Source of the DNA: Cephalotrichum gorgonifer
Lineage: Eukaryota > Ascomycota > Sordariomycetes > Microascales > Microascaceae
Assembly (NCBI GenBank): GCA_900312665.1
Contig: ONZQ02000001.1
Coordinates: 3,430,875 to 3,494,874 of the forward strand
Direction of reading: 5' to 3'
DNA length: 64,000 nt
The notes beneath the pieces were generated by a model, which was not told the origin of the DNA, ran no database searches, and saw only the letters and a program-made list of their open reading frames with translations. The position numbers and the translations under genes are program-made. Of the stretch, positions 48,180 to 59,619 are shown piece after piece. How positions within the stretch are numbered: position 1 is the stretch's first letter; each line of letters starts with the position of its first letter.

Positions 48180-48365
48180 TGTTGTGGTGGGACCGGATTA
48201 TCGGATTTCTGAATGTGGTTGGAAAGCGACCAGGCTTAGATTTAGTGAGAGAATGGAGGGAAAAGCCAAAGGGTGGATGGCTGAGAAAGAAGGAAATTTT
48301 CGCTTTTCCAGGACGGTATGCAGAAAGGAGGAGATCGATATCGGAGGGAAGGAAGGAGGGGGGGG

Positions 48366-48409
48366 NNNNNNNNNNNNNNNNNNNNNNNNNNNNNNNNNNN
48401 NNNNNNNNN
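48366..48409. other. assembly gap (44 N)
   Basis: A run of N directly after a G homopolymer. Sequencing probably failed at the G-rich tract; true length unknown. Confidence 0.98.
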
Positions 48410-49311
48410 TTAGTAGTTGTCTTGGATCTAAATACTGGATATTTGAGGGTGGGATAAAGAAGCGGGGCAATTGGAAAGGAGCTTGCCTCGACAAACCAAG
48501 CGCCCCTCCTCTCCATTCCCCCCCTCCCCCCAACCAAGCCCCCAACCCCCCAACCGACCGATGGGCCCAGGGCCCGAAACCCGCTTCATACCCATCCTGA
48601 CACACCCGCTTTGCGCTCTGGTGGGGTGGATCATAGCCATGTTACGCGGGCTTATAAAAGGCCTCAGCGGTCCCGGGAGGTGGGATCGATCAACGGCGGA
48701 GGCGAGGGTGGCAACGGCGGCGCGCGTTGAGGTGGCACCCCGACTCTAACCCTGTAGCCAGAGTATCGCGTCTAGTCTAAGCTTACAAGTAGTGTTTACG
48801 GAAGGGCCGGCTGCCAATTCGGGAATTCGTCATTCTCCGGCGGACTACTGATTATAATGGACGCGCTCTCAATTTCTGTGGTCCGGAAAGCCAGCATGAC
48901 GATGATCGTTCCGAGTGCCTGTCATGAACGACCCCGCACCTGCTTGCTTCCATGCAGCCTGTGTGTGAGACTCCACCTTTCCCTCCATGTTTGATACGAC
49001 TGCTCGTACCTGTCCTGTGACGAGTAATAATACCATGTGGTGGGTGGGTATCGGAGCCATGGCACCGCTTGGGTCAAGCATTGGATTTCATTGTTTGGCT
49101 CCCCCCCTCCCCCCCAGCAAAGTGTTTTAGCCGCTTCTACTTGCACCTTGAGAGTGCGCCGTTTTTTTTTTGTGTTTTTTTTTTTATTCTCCGTCCAGCT
49201 CCCTCAGCAACCAACACGTTTTCCGTCCGAGGAGCAATAGATAGGAGCGAGTATACTTCTCCGCGGCGGTGGCGGAGACGATTTCCGCCTGGGCTGATGA
49301 CACACGGTTAG

Positions 49312-49325
49312 TACGAGTACTCGTA
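49312..49325. repeat. 14-bp perfect palindrome TACGAGTACTCGTA
   Basis: The best copy of an intergenic palindromic family in this window. Related copies occur at about 29016, 36487, 49372, 50175, 50638, 60130 and 60505, always outside coding sequence. Function unknown. Confidence 0.75.
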
Positions 49326-50675
49326 ATATTGGTAATAATTCCAAGTACTCCGTCCTTGTAACCGCTTGGACGAGTACTTGTAAGTGGGGTGGTGGGATGT
49401 CTGAATTTTCCAGTCGCTCAAGACAACCAGCCGGCACCATGTTCGAACACCTTCCAAGCCCTCTGTCCCGCCGATGCCGCTCCAAGCATTCCCGCCTTCC
49501 GCCTCTCACCCACCCACCCACCCCCAACCTTCAAGTTCCACCTCATTGCTCTAAACCTTCACCTCCCACGCAGGGTCGCCCCGCCAAGATGAACAGACCA
49601 ATACCACACTAGCCCTCGTACTCCGTATATCCGTAATAATACAAGTACAAGTGCAAGTATTATACCCAAGGGTAAAAGTGGTGGTATTAACCGATGGAGA
49701 CACTAATGGCCGCCACCCAATCATTGCATCTGGTATTCCCTCGTTTTGGCAATCGGCGTCGGGACTGTCTCCTGGCTGGGCCGCTTATACGCACCTTTTC
49801 TAGTCGTTCTCGTACAATACTCTCAAAGACGCCCGCCGCCGGCCCGCCGCCGCCAACCTAATAGTTTTCCAAATCCAATCTCCGCCAAGTGGGCCGGATT
49901 TGCGGCTGTTTTGAAAGGGAGGTGACAAAAGGTGTTTCACACGGTATTGGACCGAGAGACGATATTAGCCTTTGAAACCTAGTATTATACGAGTAGGCGA
50001 GTAGGCGCTTCTCGGCGTCTCTAAGGTAACTCGGAAGATATCTGACTGACCGAACCAACTGCTCGACATTATCCGTTCGTGGGGTTTAGCTCCATCGTTA
50101 GGCTCACTTCCCGGCCGAGACGCACGCTATACGTGATGCATCCGATAATTCGCCTAATCGTACAGGAGAAAGAGTACGAGTACTCATACACGTACATATA
50201 TTGGGCTATTCTCTGGAGGAAGACGCGATAGCTTGATGCCCTCCATCACCCGTTCTCAAGGTGCCCTATCGTGGTTTAATCCCCGTCAAGTGTACTTGCT
50301 GTGCTCGTACAGGTAGCATACATTATATGCGCGGACGAAAATGCTGCAACCTATCAAGCACCAGGAACGAAGAGGGATAGAAGAGCCCGGTGGCGGTGAC
50401 CCACGATACTAACTTTGCAGAGCACAGCCAATGAGACAACCGGCGCATATTCTTCTAGGCTAAGACACCAATTCTTCACATGCTTCCCAACCCTAATCCG
50501 CCTAACCCACCCCCGCCGCGACGCCCACCCCCACCGTCTCGGTCTACTTGCCTACGCGTGGGATCCTTTCGCGTCAAGAAGACTGGACCCAGCTGACGAC
50601 ACCGTCGATATCGATATCGATATATCACACGTACAGGTACGAGTACCACTGACCTGACCCAACCTAGCCGACGAC

Positions 50676-51827
50676 ATGCCCCAAAATACGGGAGCCCCCA
50701 AGAAGTACACCACCTCCACGAAGGCCCAGAACCCCCACCGCCACGGCAAGGGGAAAATACGGACTCCGCCAGTGGTCGAGGCTCCGCCCTCCTTCAACCC
50801 GCCCCAGCTGACCTTCCCGACCCAGGAGCGCCTCCTCGATGTCTTCGCACGGACATTCGACGACGAGCTGTCCGGGCCGCACCTAGAGCCCACCATCCAG
50901 AAGATCAAGGGCGACCTCTTCAACCGCGACTTCGCCTCCGCCTTCGGGACGGAGGAGCACCTGTCCGTCTACGCCGCGAGGTGGGCCCCCCCGCGCGCGC
51001 TATGCTACTCCTCCATCTTCAACTTCCTCAGGCACCAGTTCCCCAGCCTCCTTCCGGCGGAAGCCCGCGAGAAGGTGGCGGTGGTGCCCGAGGGGACGGC
51101 CCAGCCCGAGGATGAGCTCGACCAGAGGAGGAGACCGCGGGTGAGGATGATGTCGGTGGGAGGCGCCGCCGCGGAACTGACCTCCTTCGCCGCATTCCTC
51201 GCGAGCGACCCACGCGCCCCCGTGGGCGAGATCACCCTGGTCGACTCGGGGTCCTGGGCCTCCGTCGTCGACAGGCTCCAGGAGAAGCTGGTCAACCCGC
51301 CCCAGCTGTCCAAATACGCGAGCGAGGCCGCCATCGCGGCCAGCAAACCCTTCATCTCGCCGGATTCGCTACTGACAACCTTCGCCCAGCACGACGTCCT
51401 GGCCGTCGACAAGGACTGCCTCGCGCGTCTAGTCGGGACGGAGCCCCTGGTCGTCACCATGCTCTTCACGCTGAACGAGCTGTACACCTCGGGCGGCATC
51501 GGCAAGACGACAACCTTCCTGCTGAACCTCAGTGCGTGTCTCGCGCCTGGATCCGTGCTCCTCGTCGTCGACAGCCCCGGGAGTTACTCCGAGGCCGGCG
51601 TGGGCGACAAGTCGAAGAGTTACCCAATGCAGTGGCTCCTAGATCACACGCTCACAAAAACCGTTCCCGACACCTGGGAGAAGCTCGAGTCGTGCGACTC
51701 GGTTTGGTTCCGGCTCGCCGAGTCGCTGCGGTATCCTATCAGCCTGGAGAACATGCGATACCAGATCCACCTCTACCGTGTCAGAGGGCCCGCGAAACCC
51801 GCGGCCGAAGGACAGGAGGGGTCGTGA
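50676..51827 (+). CDS. bmt6: 25S rRNA uridine-N3 methyltransferase, Bmt6-like
   Basis: A single exon of 383 residues. A basic, Lys/Arg/Pro-rich N terminus (GAPKKYTTSTKAQNPHRHGK) suits a nucleolar protein. The methyltransferase region includes the glycine-containing SAM-binding strand (RMMSVGGAAAELTSFAAFL), a following acidic strand end (EITLVDSGSWASVVD), and later blocks LVVTMLFTLNELYTSGGIGKT and GSVLLVVDSPGSYSE. These match the yeast Bmt6 family, which methylates U2843 of 25S rRNA. The next gene is convergent and only 117 bp away stop to stop, so the two 3' UTRs probably overlap. Confidence 0.85.
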   Translation: MPQNTGAPKKYTTSTKAQNPHRHGKGKIRTPPVVEAPPSFNPPQLTFPTQERLLDVFARTFDDELSGPHLEPTIQKIKGDLFNRDFASAFGTEEHLSVYAARWAPPRALCYSSIFNFLRHQFPSLLPAEAREKVAVVPEGTAQPEDELDQRRRPRVRMMSVGGAAAELTSFAAFLASDPRAPVGEITLVDSGSWASVVDRLQEKLVNPPQLSKYASEAAIAASKPFISPDSLLTTFAQHDVLAVDKDCLARLVGTEPLVVTMLFTLNELYTSGGIGKTTTFLLNLSACLAPGSVLLVVDSPGSYSEAGVGDKSKSYPMQWLLDHTLTKTVPDTWEKLESCDSVWFRLAESLRYPISLENMRYQIHLYRVRGPAKPAAEGQEGS

Positions 51828-51944
51828 AGACAGTTGTATTATTATAAAATTATATCGCGCTTCCCTTCTCTATCTCGCTCTTGTATTAATGAAAGACGGA
51901 TGATGGGTGCGGCCGGAAGTATACGTGCCTGCCTGCCTGCTTCT

Positions 51945-54900
51945 CTATGCCCATACCATGCGCTTCAGACTATGCCCCAGCTGGTCTAGAATCCCCGTGC
52001 TCCTCTTCGCCTCGTCTAGAGAAATGATATCCTCCTCCTCGATAATCCCCCAGTCCTCGTCCTCCGGCCTCCCTTGTGCCTGGCCCGCTAGCCTCTCAAT
52101 CTCGGAACAAATCGTGTGGACAAGCTGGACCTCCGTCTGACGCGGCTCAGCCCCGTCCTTGGCGAGCGATGACCGTGAATACGGCATCTTCAGCGCGATC
52201 CTCTTTACAGGTGGGTTTGCGCCCCGAGACCTCCCAGAGAAGAATACGGCGAAGGGCCCCACGCCCCCGCCACCTGCATCCGGCGTCGTTCGGTGAGTCT
52301 TACGCTGGTTGCCCAGGCTCGACAGTGTCCGCGTGTTGGTCCGCGTGAAGTCGTCTTTGCCCGGCTGGTACGACACCACGCACCCGATATTTTTCGCCTT
52401 GTCCATGTGCACGGACGAGACGGTGGACGTGATGTACGTCCCCACCTTGATCCCCACCACGTTCCGAAGATCGACCCTCTCGAACGACAAGACGCGGTCG
52501 AGGTCCCAGTTGAAGCGGCAGAGGTACATTGCGCAATCCGTGAGCAGGAGGACGGCCTCATCTAGCGGCTGTGAGTTGACGGCGCCGGAGACCTGCGGTG
52601 TCAGGATGGCCCAACCGGCGACGAACTTCTCCGAGTCGTCGGCGATTACGCGGGATTGGCAGAGCTGGATCGCCTGTTCGCGCTTCTTGAAGACGGAAAT
52701 GGCTGGGTCCTTCGTGATCAAGTTGGCCTCGAATTCGGAGAAGACGAGAGCCGTCACGTTGCCGAGAAGGAAGTCGATCGCCAGCTGACTAAAGTAGTCA
52801 TTTACAATTCTTCGTATATAATATCACAAGTCAGTGGATGTTCCTAGGGCGATTCAGTCAAGGGGAAGATTCGTGGCAGAGTCCTTACCCATTGTAAAAC
52901 CTCGTGAGCGATAGGCCTAGGTCGTTAAGCGTACCACGATAGTCCCGCTTTCTCGTCCTCGTATAGTCTCCTTTCATGGCAGCCGTAGACGCGTACTGAT
53001 TTGACACGGCGTCTCCATTATCGGCCCAGATGTTGTTGAACCACCAGGAATTCTGGTCCACCTGGGCACTCATGTCGAACCCTTCCCCACGCAACTGTGC
53101 CTCGAGCATATACTTCGCGAACAAGCTTTGACACACGTTCGTCCTGTCAAGGCAGTCCATGCAATTTGTCCGCAAAGTCCCGGTCTGGCGCCGAAGTACT
53201 TTCCCATCCGCCTCCACAGTGCTCCCGTACCTGTCGAGGTCACCTCGGATCTGGTCGAGGAGCAAGCTGACGTTCTCAAACTTCATCCCGCGGCAAACGG
53301 CGTGGAAGTCGAACCATTCAAACGGCATCTTTTCGCCCTCGGGAAGGTCCTCGTTCAACTTGGAAACTTGCCGGGAGTAGGCTTCCCCGACGATGGCCTC
53401 GGTGTTGTGTTTCTCGACAAGGTTAATGAGGTGGATCGAGCCGTAGGATTCGTGGAGCTCGTCGAAGTGCTTCTTCATCGCGGTAAGGTTGGCGTCTTGA
53501 GACTGCTGTAATACAGGAACGGGCTTGAACGAGTTCGGAGACTGTGTGAAGAAGACGGGTATGCTACCTCGGACCTGGATAAAAGAGTAGATCTTCGAGC
53601 CGGTAGGCGAAGACGAGTTCCACCAAGGAGTCGATAGGATCTGCTCAGTCTCTACCGTGTTCGCAGTATGTCCATCCTCGTCTATTCCTCGCCGTAGATA
53701 CCGTAGACCGGCGCGCTTCGTCGATCTTCTAGAAATCAACGTGACCAGGAAGTCTTGCTCAGACTGGCGGCGCTCCGGAATTTCCTTTGCCTCCTCATTC
53801 GGGGGAGATGTCGGCCCCGACCCTCCGAAAAGGAAGCTGGACATCTCCATGGCTTCTGGCTCCGAGTCGTCAACCTGCGGCGGGTCCCGGTCCATTATGA
53901 ACGACTTCTGTCCAACGTAGCCCTGCATGAGTGGCAGTGCCACAGACTCCGCACCGGCGGATATAAGAGGCTTCAAGAGGTGGCTGTTCCAGAAGTACAC
54001 AGGTGCTACCTGAGCATGCAAGGGTAAGTCTGGTGAGAACGGTTTACATTCGCCCCATCTTCGCGTTATATCGAAATCGTACGAGAAGTAGAAGCTTCGC
54101 GACGAGCCGAATAGTATCCGCGCAGTGTGCAGGAGTTTTGGGAGCAGAGTAGATGCGGTCGACTCTAAGCTGTCCTCCGAGTCACGGGAACCTTCACCAC
54201 CCGCCGTCGTTGCGAAGGCTGGCTGCTCGAGAGCGGGTCTGCTCAGGCCCATCGTACGTTTTTGATCCAGCACCCACCCTTTCTTACTGAACCAGCGCTC
54301 CGCGAAACGGCCGAAACTCCCTTGACGGCGTATAACGTCCTCAGCAACGCTACTTGTTACTTTCTCCTCCGACATGACAAGGCCCGGGTCCGCGCTAGGG
54401 TCATCTATCACGTCTTCCACTTCGTCACTGACTCTCGATAGGGCCTCTTCCTCGTCTTCCAGTGCATCCTTATCATTTTCCGCTTTATCTGCCGGCTCAG
54501 TTCCCGAACTTTGTATAGTTTCGGCTATCGCGCTCTTTGCTTCAGCGTATGACGAACAGGGCGTGATCGCGACACCGGTGACGACGTAGATCGGGAACCC
54601 TCGTATCTGGGCGACCTGTTCGCGCCGGGTAATTGTAATGAGGTAGCTTTGCTTGAATACCGACATAAGTCCTACTCAGCGCTTCAGTCAGACACTCCAG
54701 TTGTCGGACTGGGGAGAGGATGGCGGACGATCGAAAATGCCGGCGCGCATACCTATAACACCGAAGGCCTCGAAGGACGACGGAGAGGCCGAGTCGACGA
54801 CACCGTCGCGCGGTGTGGAGGATACCGACGCATCCCCATACTTGATCAGCAGGGGCGGTAAAGGCCGCTGGCTCTTTGAGGGCGCAGGCTGAAGAACAAG

Positions 54901-54945
54901 GCCTTCGTCGTTGGCTGAGACGACGATTTTGCGCGCGATGGCCAT
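51945..54945 (-). CDS. SAC-domain phosphoinositide phosphatase with hSac2 domain
   Basis: Three exons (54945-54753, 54671-52889, 52788-51945) give 939 residues. The SAC domain occupies roughly residues 10-660; the catalytic CX5R loop is RTNCMDCLDRTNV (Cys near residue 567), with the usual flanking VRGSIPVFFTQ and WFDFHAVCRGM. Two long acidic low-complexity inserts interrupt its N-terminal half. From about residue 680 there is a second conserved module (hSac2-like; LLLTDCAMYLCRFNWDLDRV and ERVDLRNVVGIKVGTYI), followed by a C terminus ending LKRMVWA. SAC plus hSac2 is the layout of INPP5F/Sac2-type enzymes, which remove phosphates from PI4P and related lipids on endosomes or plasma membrane; the exact substrate is not readable. 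Both introns are needed for the conserved joins GVIGLMSVFKQSY and RFYNGQLAIDFLLGN. Confidence 0.9.
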
Positions 54946-55526
54946 GTCGCAGTATGTAATCGTGCAATAGAGGAATCAGATATCAAGAGGTCGTCCCAAA
55001 GGTCGGACAGGAAAGTATGAACAATGTGTACATTGGATTCATGGATCTATACTAGAAGGGCAGAAACAAGCTGTCAATCGCACATCGAAATGCGAGGGTG
55101 GTGGTGGGTGTCCTGGGGATGTGTGTGTGTCGGAAACACTGCTAGCCGATGATCCTACCTTGTGTGTTGGTGGTAGTGGGCAGTGGGGGGTAATGGGACA
55201 AAATGGCGGGGCATCTTACTTCTGGGTATTACTGAGCCCAGCCAGCCACCTCTTTGGCGAGTTTACACCACGTGCAGGTTTGCCAGTCCCCAGCAAATCT
55301 TGGTTCGGAACGGACTTGTTATGCCCAGAATTAGAGATCCTAACTGCCTCTAGCGAGTGATGTGACACGGGAAAATCATTGCTAGAGCCATGGTCGCAAC
55401 GTCTGGACACTAATGCATCAAAACTTGGCTGGCCTTCTTAGCCTAGAGGCTTCTATTTCTCTCCATTTCCGAGTGGTGCATCTAAGTTGCTCCTACTAAC
55501 ATTACTGGTATTCCACAGACTCATGT
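54946..55526. other. intergenic
   Basis: Promoter of the SAC phosphatase gene and 3' flank of snu13. Nothing else seen. Confidence 0.5.
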
Positions 55527-56088
55527 TTAGAGCGCAACCCTCTCCACCTTCTCCCTCATGCTCCTAATCTTATCCGCGAGCTCGCTCCCCTCGTTGCTGG
55601 TGATGGAAGCGGCGATGACCGAACGGCTTACACCACAGGCACGGCCGAGGGCAATCTTCGAAGAGACGTAAATGTAAGGCACTAGGGGAAAAGAGGTTAG
55701 CCGAGAGTGTCTTCGGGGTGTAGAGTGTTCATGCTTGGATTCTTACCGTTCTTGTCCTCGCAGAGGACGGGAAGGTGAAGGATGATGGCGAGAGGCTCGG
55801 TGTCCTTGGCGCAGACAATGAGCTCAGCAACACCACGGTTGAGAGACTTGGTCGCCTCGTTGGCGCCCTTCTTCAGTTGGCGAGCGTCTAAAGGCACCAC
55901 ATTAGTCGGTGATGGCCGAGACAGGGGCATAAAGGTACTTACGCTGGCAGGCCTGAACGAGGTCGAGGATCTCCTGCTCGAGAGCAGCGTCGGCCAGGGG
56001 CCAGGCTGTACTCCATGTTAGCCTTTGTTTTGTCGCAAGGTTGCACACGTAGCAGACGAATCATACCGGCACCGTTCTCATCAGCCAT
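55527..56088 (-). CDS. snu13: Snu13, L7Ae-family snoRNP and U4 snRNP protein
   Basis: Four exons (56088-56067, 56005-55943, 55887-55747, 55681-55527) give 126 residues, exactly the family length. It contains the L7Ae kink-turn-binding core RQLKKGANEATKSLNRG and the conserved ILHLPVLCEDKN, with ALGRACGVSRSVIAASIT downstream. Snu13 (15.5K) binds the kink-turn of U4 snRNA and of box C/D snoRNAs, nucleating both particles. The first exon is 22 nt and encodes MADENGA plus one base. The four introns-to-exon joins are all GT-AG with in-phase ends. It is divergent from vma3, with 569 bp between start codons. Confidence 0.96.
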
Positions 56089-56657
56089 TGCGACGGCGGG
56101 TTGGGATAGACGGGGATTGGTCGAAGGTTCGATTTTTTTCGATGTAGATATGATTCAGGGTTCACGGCTTCTTTGCTCGCCCCGATCTTCTTGCAGAACA
56201 CTCGGTGCTACTGGGCATATATGTCGACTTGGACGTTGGAGGAGAAGAAGAAGGCCAGGATCTTATCGAAATATTTTTTTTTGCCTTGGACTTACCGCCC
56301 CCCACCAGATAGCGAAGGCTATTTCGCACAGGTGCTGACAGCTGATCACATGTTTATCGTCGTTCCCAATTTACAGCCTTTCAGCGGAGGGGCGAAATCA
56401 AGGAAGCTAGCTCTTGGGCTGTGTTTCACGTGACTGATCTCGGTCCGCTGACGCCTCGAATGAAAACCCCCCGTCAGCAAATAGCGCTTCAAAGGCAATG
56501 CCGGTGCTCCAATCCTCCATCCATTAACTGTCCTTCATCTCCAGAGCTTCGTTCGCCAATCCTTTCGACAAGACCCCCCAGCTGCGTCAACCCATATCTC
56601 TCTTCTTTCTTTAATTTAGCTCCTCTCCGGACACCAGAAACCCGAATAACCGATAAG
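56089..56657. other. bidirectional promoter region of snu13 and vma3
   Basis: 569 bp between two divergent start codons. C/T-rich immediately before the vma3 ATG (56560-56630). No gene inside. Confidence 0.6.
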
Positions 56658-57572
56658 ATGGCCGACAAGATCACAGAAGCTTGGTGAGTTCGGATCATAA
56701 CACCGCGCCCCCCGACCTGACCCATCTCCCTTGGCCGGCCGAAGCCATCTCGAGGAGCTCCCAGAAGCACCTGCCCCATCATCCCAAGACTCTACCGCAT
56801 AATTTTCGGAATGCCTTAGCTAACTGATGTCGACATAGCCCCGTGTATGCGGTTAGTTGAACCCGATCCGAGTGCTTCGCCCGCCGTGTCCGATTATGCT
56901 TTCGTGTCCCAACGACGAAGCTTTTCCATCAGCTCAACACGTCATCTACAGAGTTCAGCAAACTGACAGCTACACAGCCCTTCTTCGGCGCCATGGGGTG
57001 CACGGCCGCCATCGTGCTCACCTGCATGGGAGCTTCCTACGGAACTGCCAAGTCTGGTGTCGGTGTAACCGCCATGGGTGTTCTGCGCCCCGACCTGATC
57101 GTCAAGAGTAAGCATCGGGAAGGGGGAAAGCCTCTCGAATACCCAGCGGGCAATATCTAACGGTGCACAGGTATCATCCCGGTTGTCATGGCGGGTATCA
57201 TTGGTATTTACGGCCTCGTCGTGTCCGTCCTCATCTCGGACGGTCTCCAGCAAGCGGTTCCTCTCTACACCTCCTTCGTCCAGTTCGGTGCTGGTCTTGC
57301 GGTCGGCCTTGCCGGTCTTGCCGCGGGCTTCGCCATCGGTATCGTCGGTGATGCAGGTGTTCGTGGTACAGCCCAGCAGCCGCGTCTCTACGTTGGAATG
57401 ATTCTTATCCTTATTTTCGCCGAAGTCTTGGGTACGTCACTTTCTATCTTATCTTTGTCCCGTCCTAGCCGTTGTTCATCCAACCCCTAACGTTAACATC
57501 TCTCTAGGTCTCTACGGGTTGATCGTTGCCTTGTTGATGAACTCCAAGGCTACCCTCAACGCGTCCTGCTAA
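56658..57572 (+). CDS. vma3: V-type ATPase proteolipid subunit c
   Basis: Five exons (56658-56683, 56839-56851, 56978-57107, 57171-57431, 57508-57572) give 164 residues in four transmembrane helices. Helix starts are visible as CPVYAPFFGAMGCTAAIVLT, VVMAGIIGIYGLVVSVLI, VGLAGLAAGFAIGIVGDAG, and [20 protein letters not shown]; the essential proton-carrying glutamate is in [10 protein letters not shown] (helix 4). It forms the rotating c-ring of the vacuolar proton pump. Exon 2 is only 13 nt; it is needed to give the conserved ACPVYAPFFG. All introns have GT-AG ends. Confidence 0.96.
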
Positions 57573-58228
57573 GCGAGCCGGTATGAGGGAGTCGACGTCG
57601 TATGGCGCCTCGCATAGTTGCCAAGATCTGGCTTCATTGCATGGCTGCCATGCCAAATAAATTGCTTGGAATGGATTCGTCTCCCAACACTTCAGACCGA
57701 TTCACAACCTATATTCTACTCATGGGGACCTCTGGCGCGAACATCGGCGAAATGCTGTCTCACCTACCAACCCGGTGGATAGAGGGCACGGTGGGCGAGC
57801 TTCAATGGGAAGCACACTGGGAAAACACTGGACGGGATTATTACGGGAAGCCGTTGGAGAGAGGCTCGCACTGGTCGTTTGTGTACTCTTACTGTGACAA
57901 CATCGAAACTTGATTGAGGGCGGTGGGGAGACGGCGGTTACTGGCATAGAGGATAACGGACAGCGAGTTTGGCAGGTCTAGCGAGACCTGAGGAACAGCG
58001 TCGATTGTCTGATGCGTAACACTTTTTCTCTTTTTTTTTTATACAGTAATAGTGCTTTTGATTAACCTTGGAGCTGGTCTTGAAGCCTCAAAGGCGAGGG
58101 CAGCCATAGAGCTCAAGGACCCTATCATCATCGAAGGACAACCATCATGGGGCCCGCCACCCCTTGCATCACCCCGTACGCAGTAAAGCTCCAGCAGGCC
58201 CGCATAGGCAGTCCCAATGGACGACGTT
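57573..58228. other. intergenic between convergent genes
   Basis: 3' flanks of vma3 and translin. A T run at about 58023-58040 may belong to a transcript end. No further gene. Confidence 0.5.
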
Positions 58229-59335
58229 TCACTTCTCCTCAGTAGCAGCCTCGCCCCCCGGGGACGCGACCAACTTCCGGACCGTTAGATCGTAGACAAT
58301 CTCCTCTGTTTTCTTGACGGCGTACTTCACGCCGTCCACGCGCTTCCTAAGCGGGTCGTTCTTGAGGTTGAGCAGGAGGAATCCAGCGAAAAGGTCCTTG
58401 AGGAAGGAGTGGATCTGGAGGGCCTGGTCGAAGTCCTGTAGGGTAACGGAGTTGGTGGCGAGCCGAGCGAGCTCGTCGGTCAGCTGGGTCAGCGCAGTGA
58501 GGTACTCCTCTAGTGTGATGTGGAAGGCATCACCCTCCTTAAGATTGACAGGGACTGTTCGGGCGTGTTAGAAATGTGGTTGAGCTTAGGCATGGCTGAA
58601 ATGCGTTATCTTGCTTGGGAGAGAGAGGACGGAGGGACACTCCGAAGATGATAGTAGGCGGCCGGGAAATCTGAAGGGACTAGAATAAATAGATGGATGG
58701 ATACCTTGGAAAATCTCGCTAATATCCTCTGGCTTGAGGAGACGGCCGATCTCACCGGGGCTGGACGGGGTAGCCATGCCACCCAGGTAGCCGCAAAGAA
58801 CCACGGTGAAGACGACGTGCGTCATTGCCCATGACCACTTCTGGTTGTACCTACGGGGGCCCACCCAAAGAAGCTTAGCAAAACAGAAATCCTGTGCAAA
58901 ATTATATGCTCGCTTATGCCACACGGTGGTAAAAACTGCTGTTGCTTACTTGTAGTACGGGTACTGGGAGGCATATTCCGATAGCTCCTTGACGATGTCG
59001 ATTTCCTTCCTAATCTCGGCCTCGACTTGTGCAAGGAGCTGAGGATCTTGGAGAGGGATAGATCATTAGATATCATATCATGGCTAGTATCCAGCGAAAG
59101 GAGCGTCACGCCGGGGAGTGCCCGCAAATCGCCTGGGAGGATGTAATGGGCCAAACTCACAGTTTTTCCTCGGAGTGGCATGGACCCGGGTAAGTAGGCC
59201 GCGGGCATAAGAGTCGACGCCCTCTAGCTTCGAGACGATCTGGGTGAGGGCATCCTTAACCTTGGTCTCCTCCTCGATCTTCTCCTTCAGGTCGGGGAAG
59301 ACGGCCGGGTCAATAAGAGGTGTAGTGCTGGACAT
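58229..59335 (-). CDS. tsn: translin
   Basis: Four exons (59335-59161, 59046-58950, 58850-58705, 58554-58229) give 247 residues, close to the usual length of translin. The all-helical protein includes VKDALTQIVSKLEGVDSYARG, EIRKEIDIVKELSEYASQYP, and YNQKWSWAMTHVVFTVVLCG followed by the signature-like YLGGMATPSSPGEIGRLL. Translin is an RNA/DNA-binding octamer subunit; with TRAX it forms C3PO, an RNase that acts in small-RNA and tRNA processing. Whether TRAX is present cannot be seen here. The U2 snRNA gene lies upstream on the same strand, with about 285 bp between. Confidence 0.93.
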
Positions 59336-59619
59336 CTTGACGGTTGGGATAGCGAAGGAAGAAGGGTGACACGAGGGCTGGACGATGTGCGTTTTGTCTA
59401 CGTTATGGAGTCGTTAAGCTAGGCCAGCGGCGGAGCTTAAAACAGTTTTGTCTGACATACGCGTTTTGTGGCATGTCACTGAAGAGACATGCATGACTAC
59501 ATACCGACAGGCCTAACGGTTTCATATTCGCAATTACAATAGCACACGTTCTACACAATGGAAAAACCCAACAGTCTCCTTCACATCTCAGGCAAGCCTG
59601 GGAAGCAATGAAAACGAAG

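Larger units (their letters stand above)
48180..50675. other. intergenic, 2.5 kb, with an assembly gap
   Basis: Divergent promoter region of transketolase and the Bmt6-like gene. It holds the N run, a TATAAAAG on the plus strand at 48653-48660 with no evident gene after it, long T runs near 49165-49190, several TACGAGTACTCGTA-type palindromes (49312-49325 perfect; 50175-50188 one mismatch), and a short TCGATA repeat at about 50604-50622. Confidence 0.5.
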
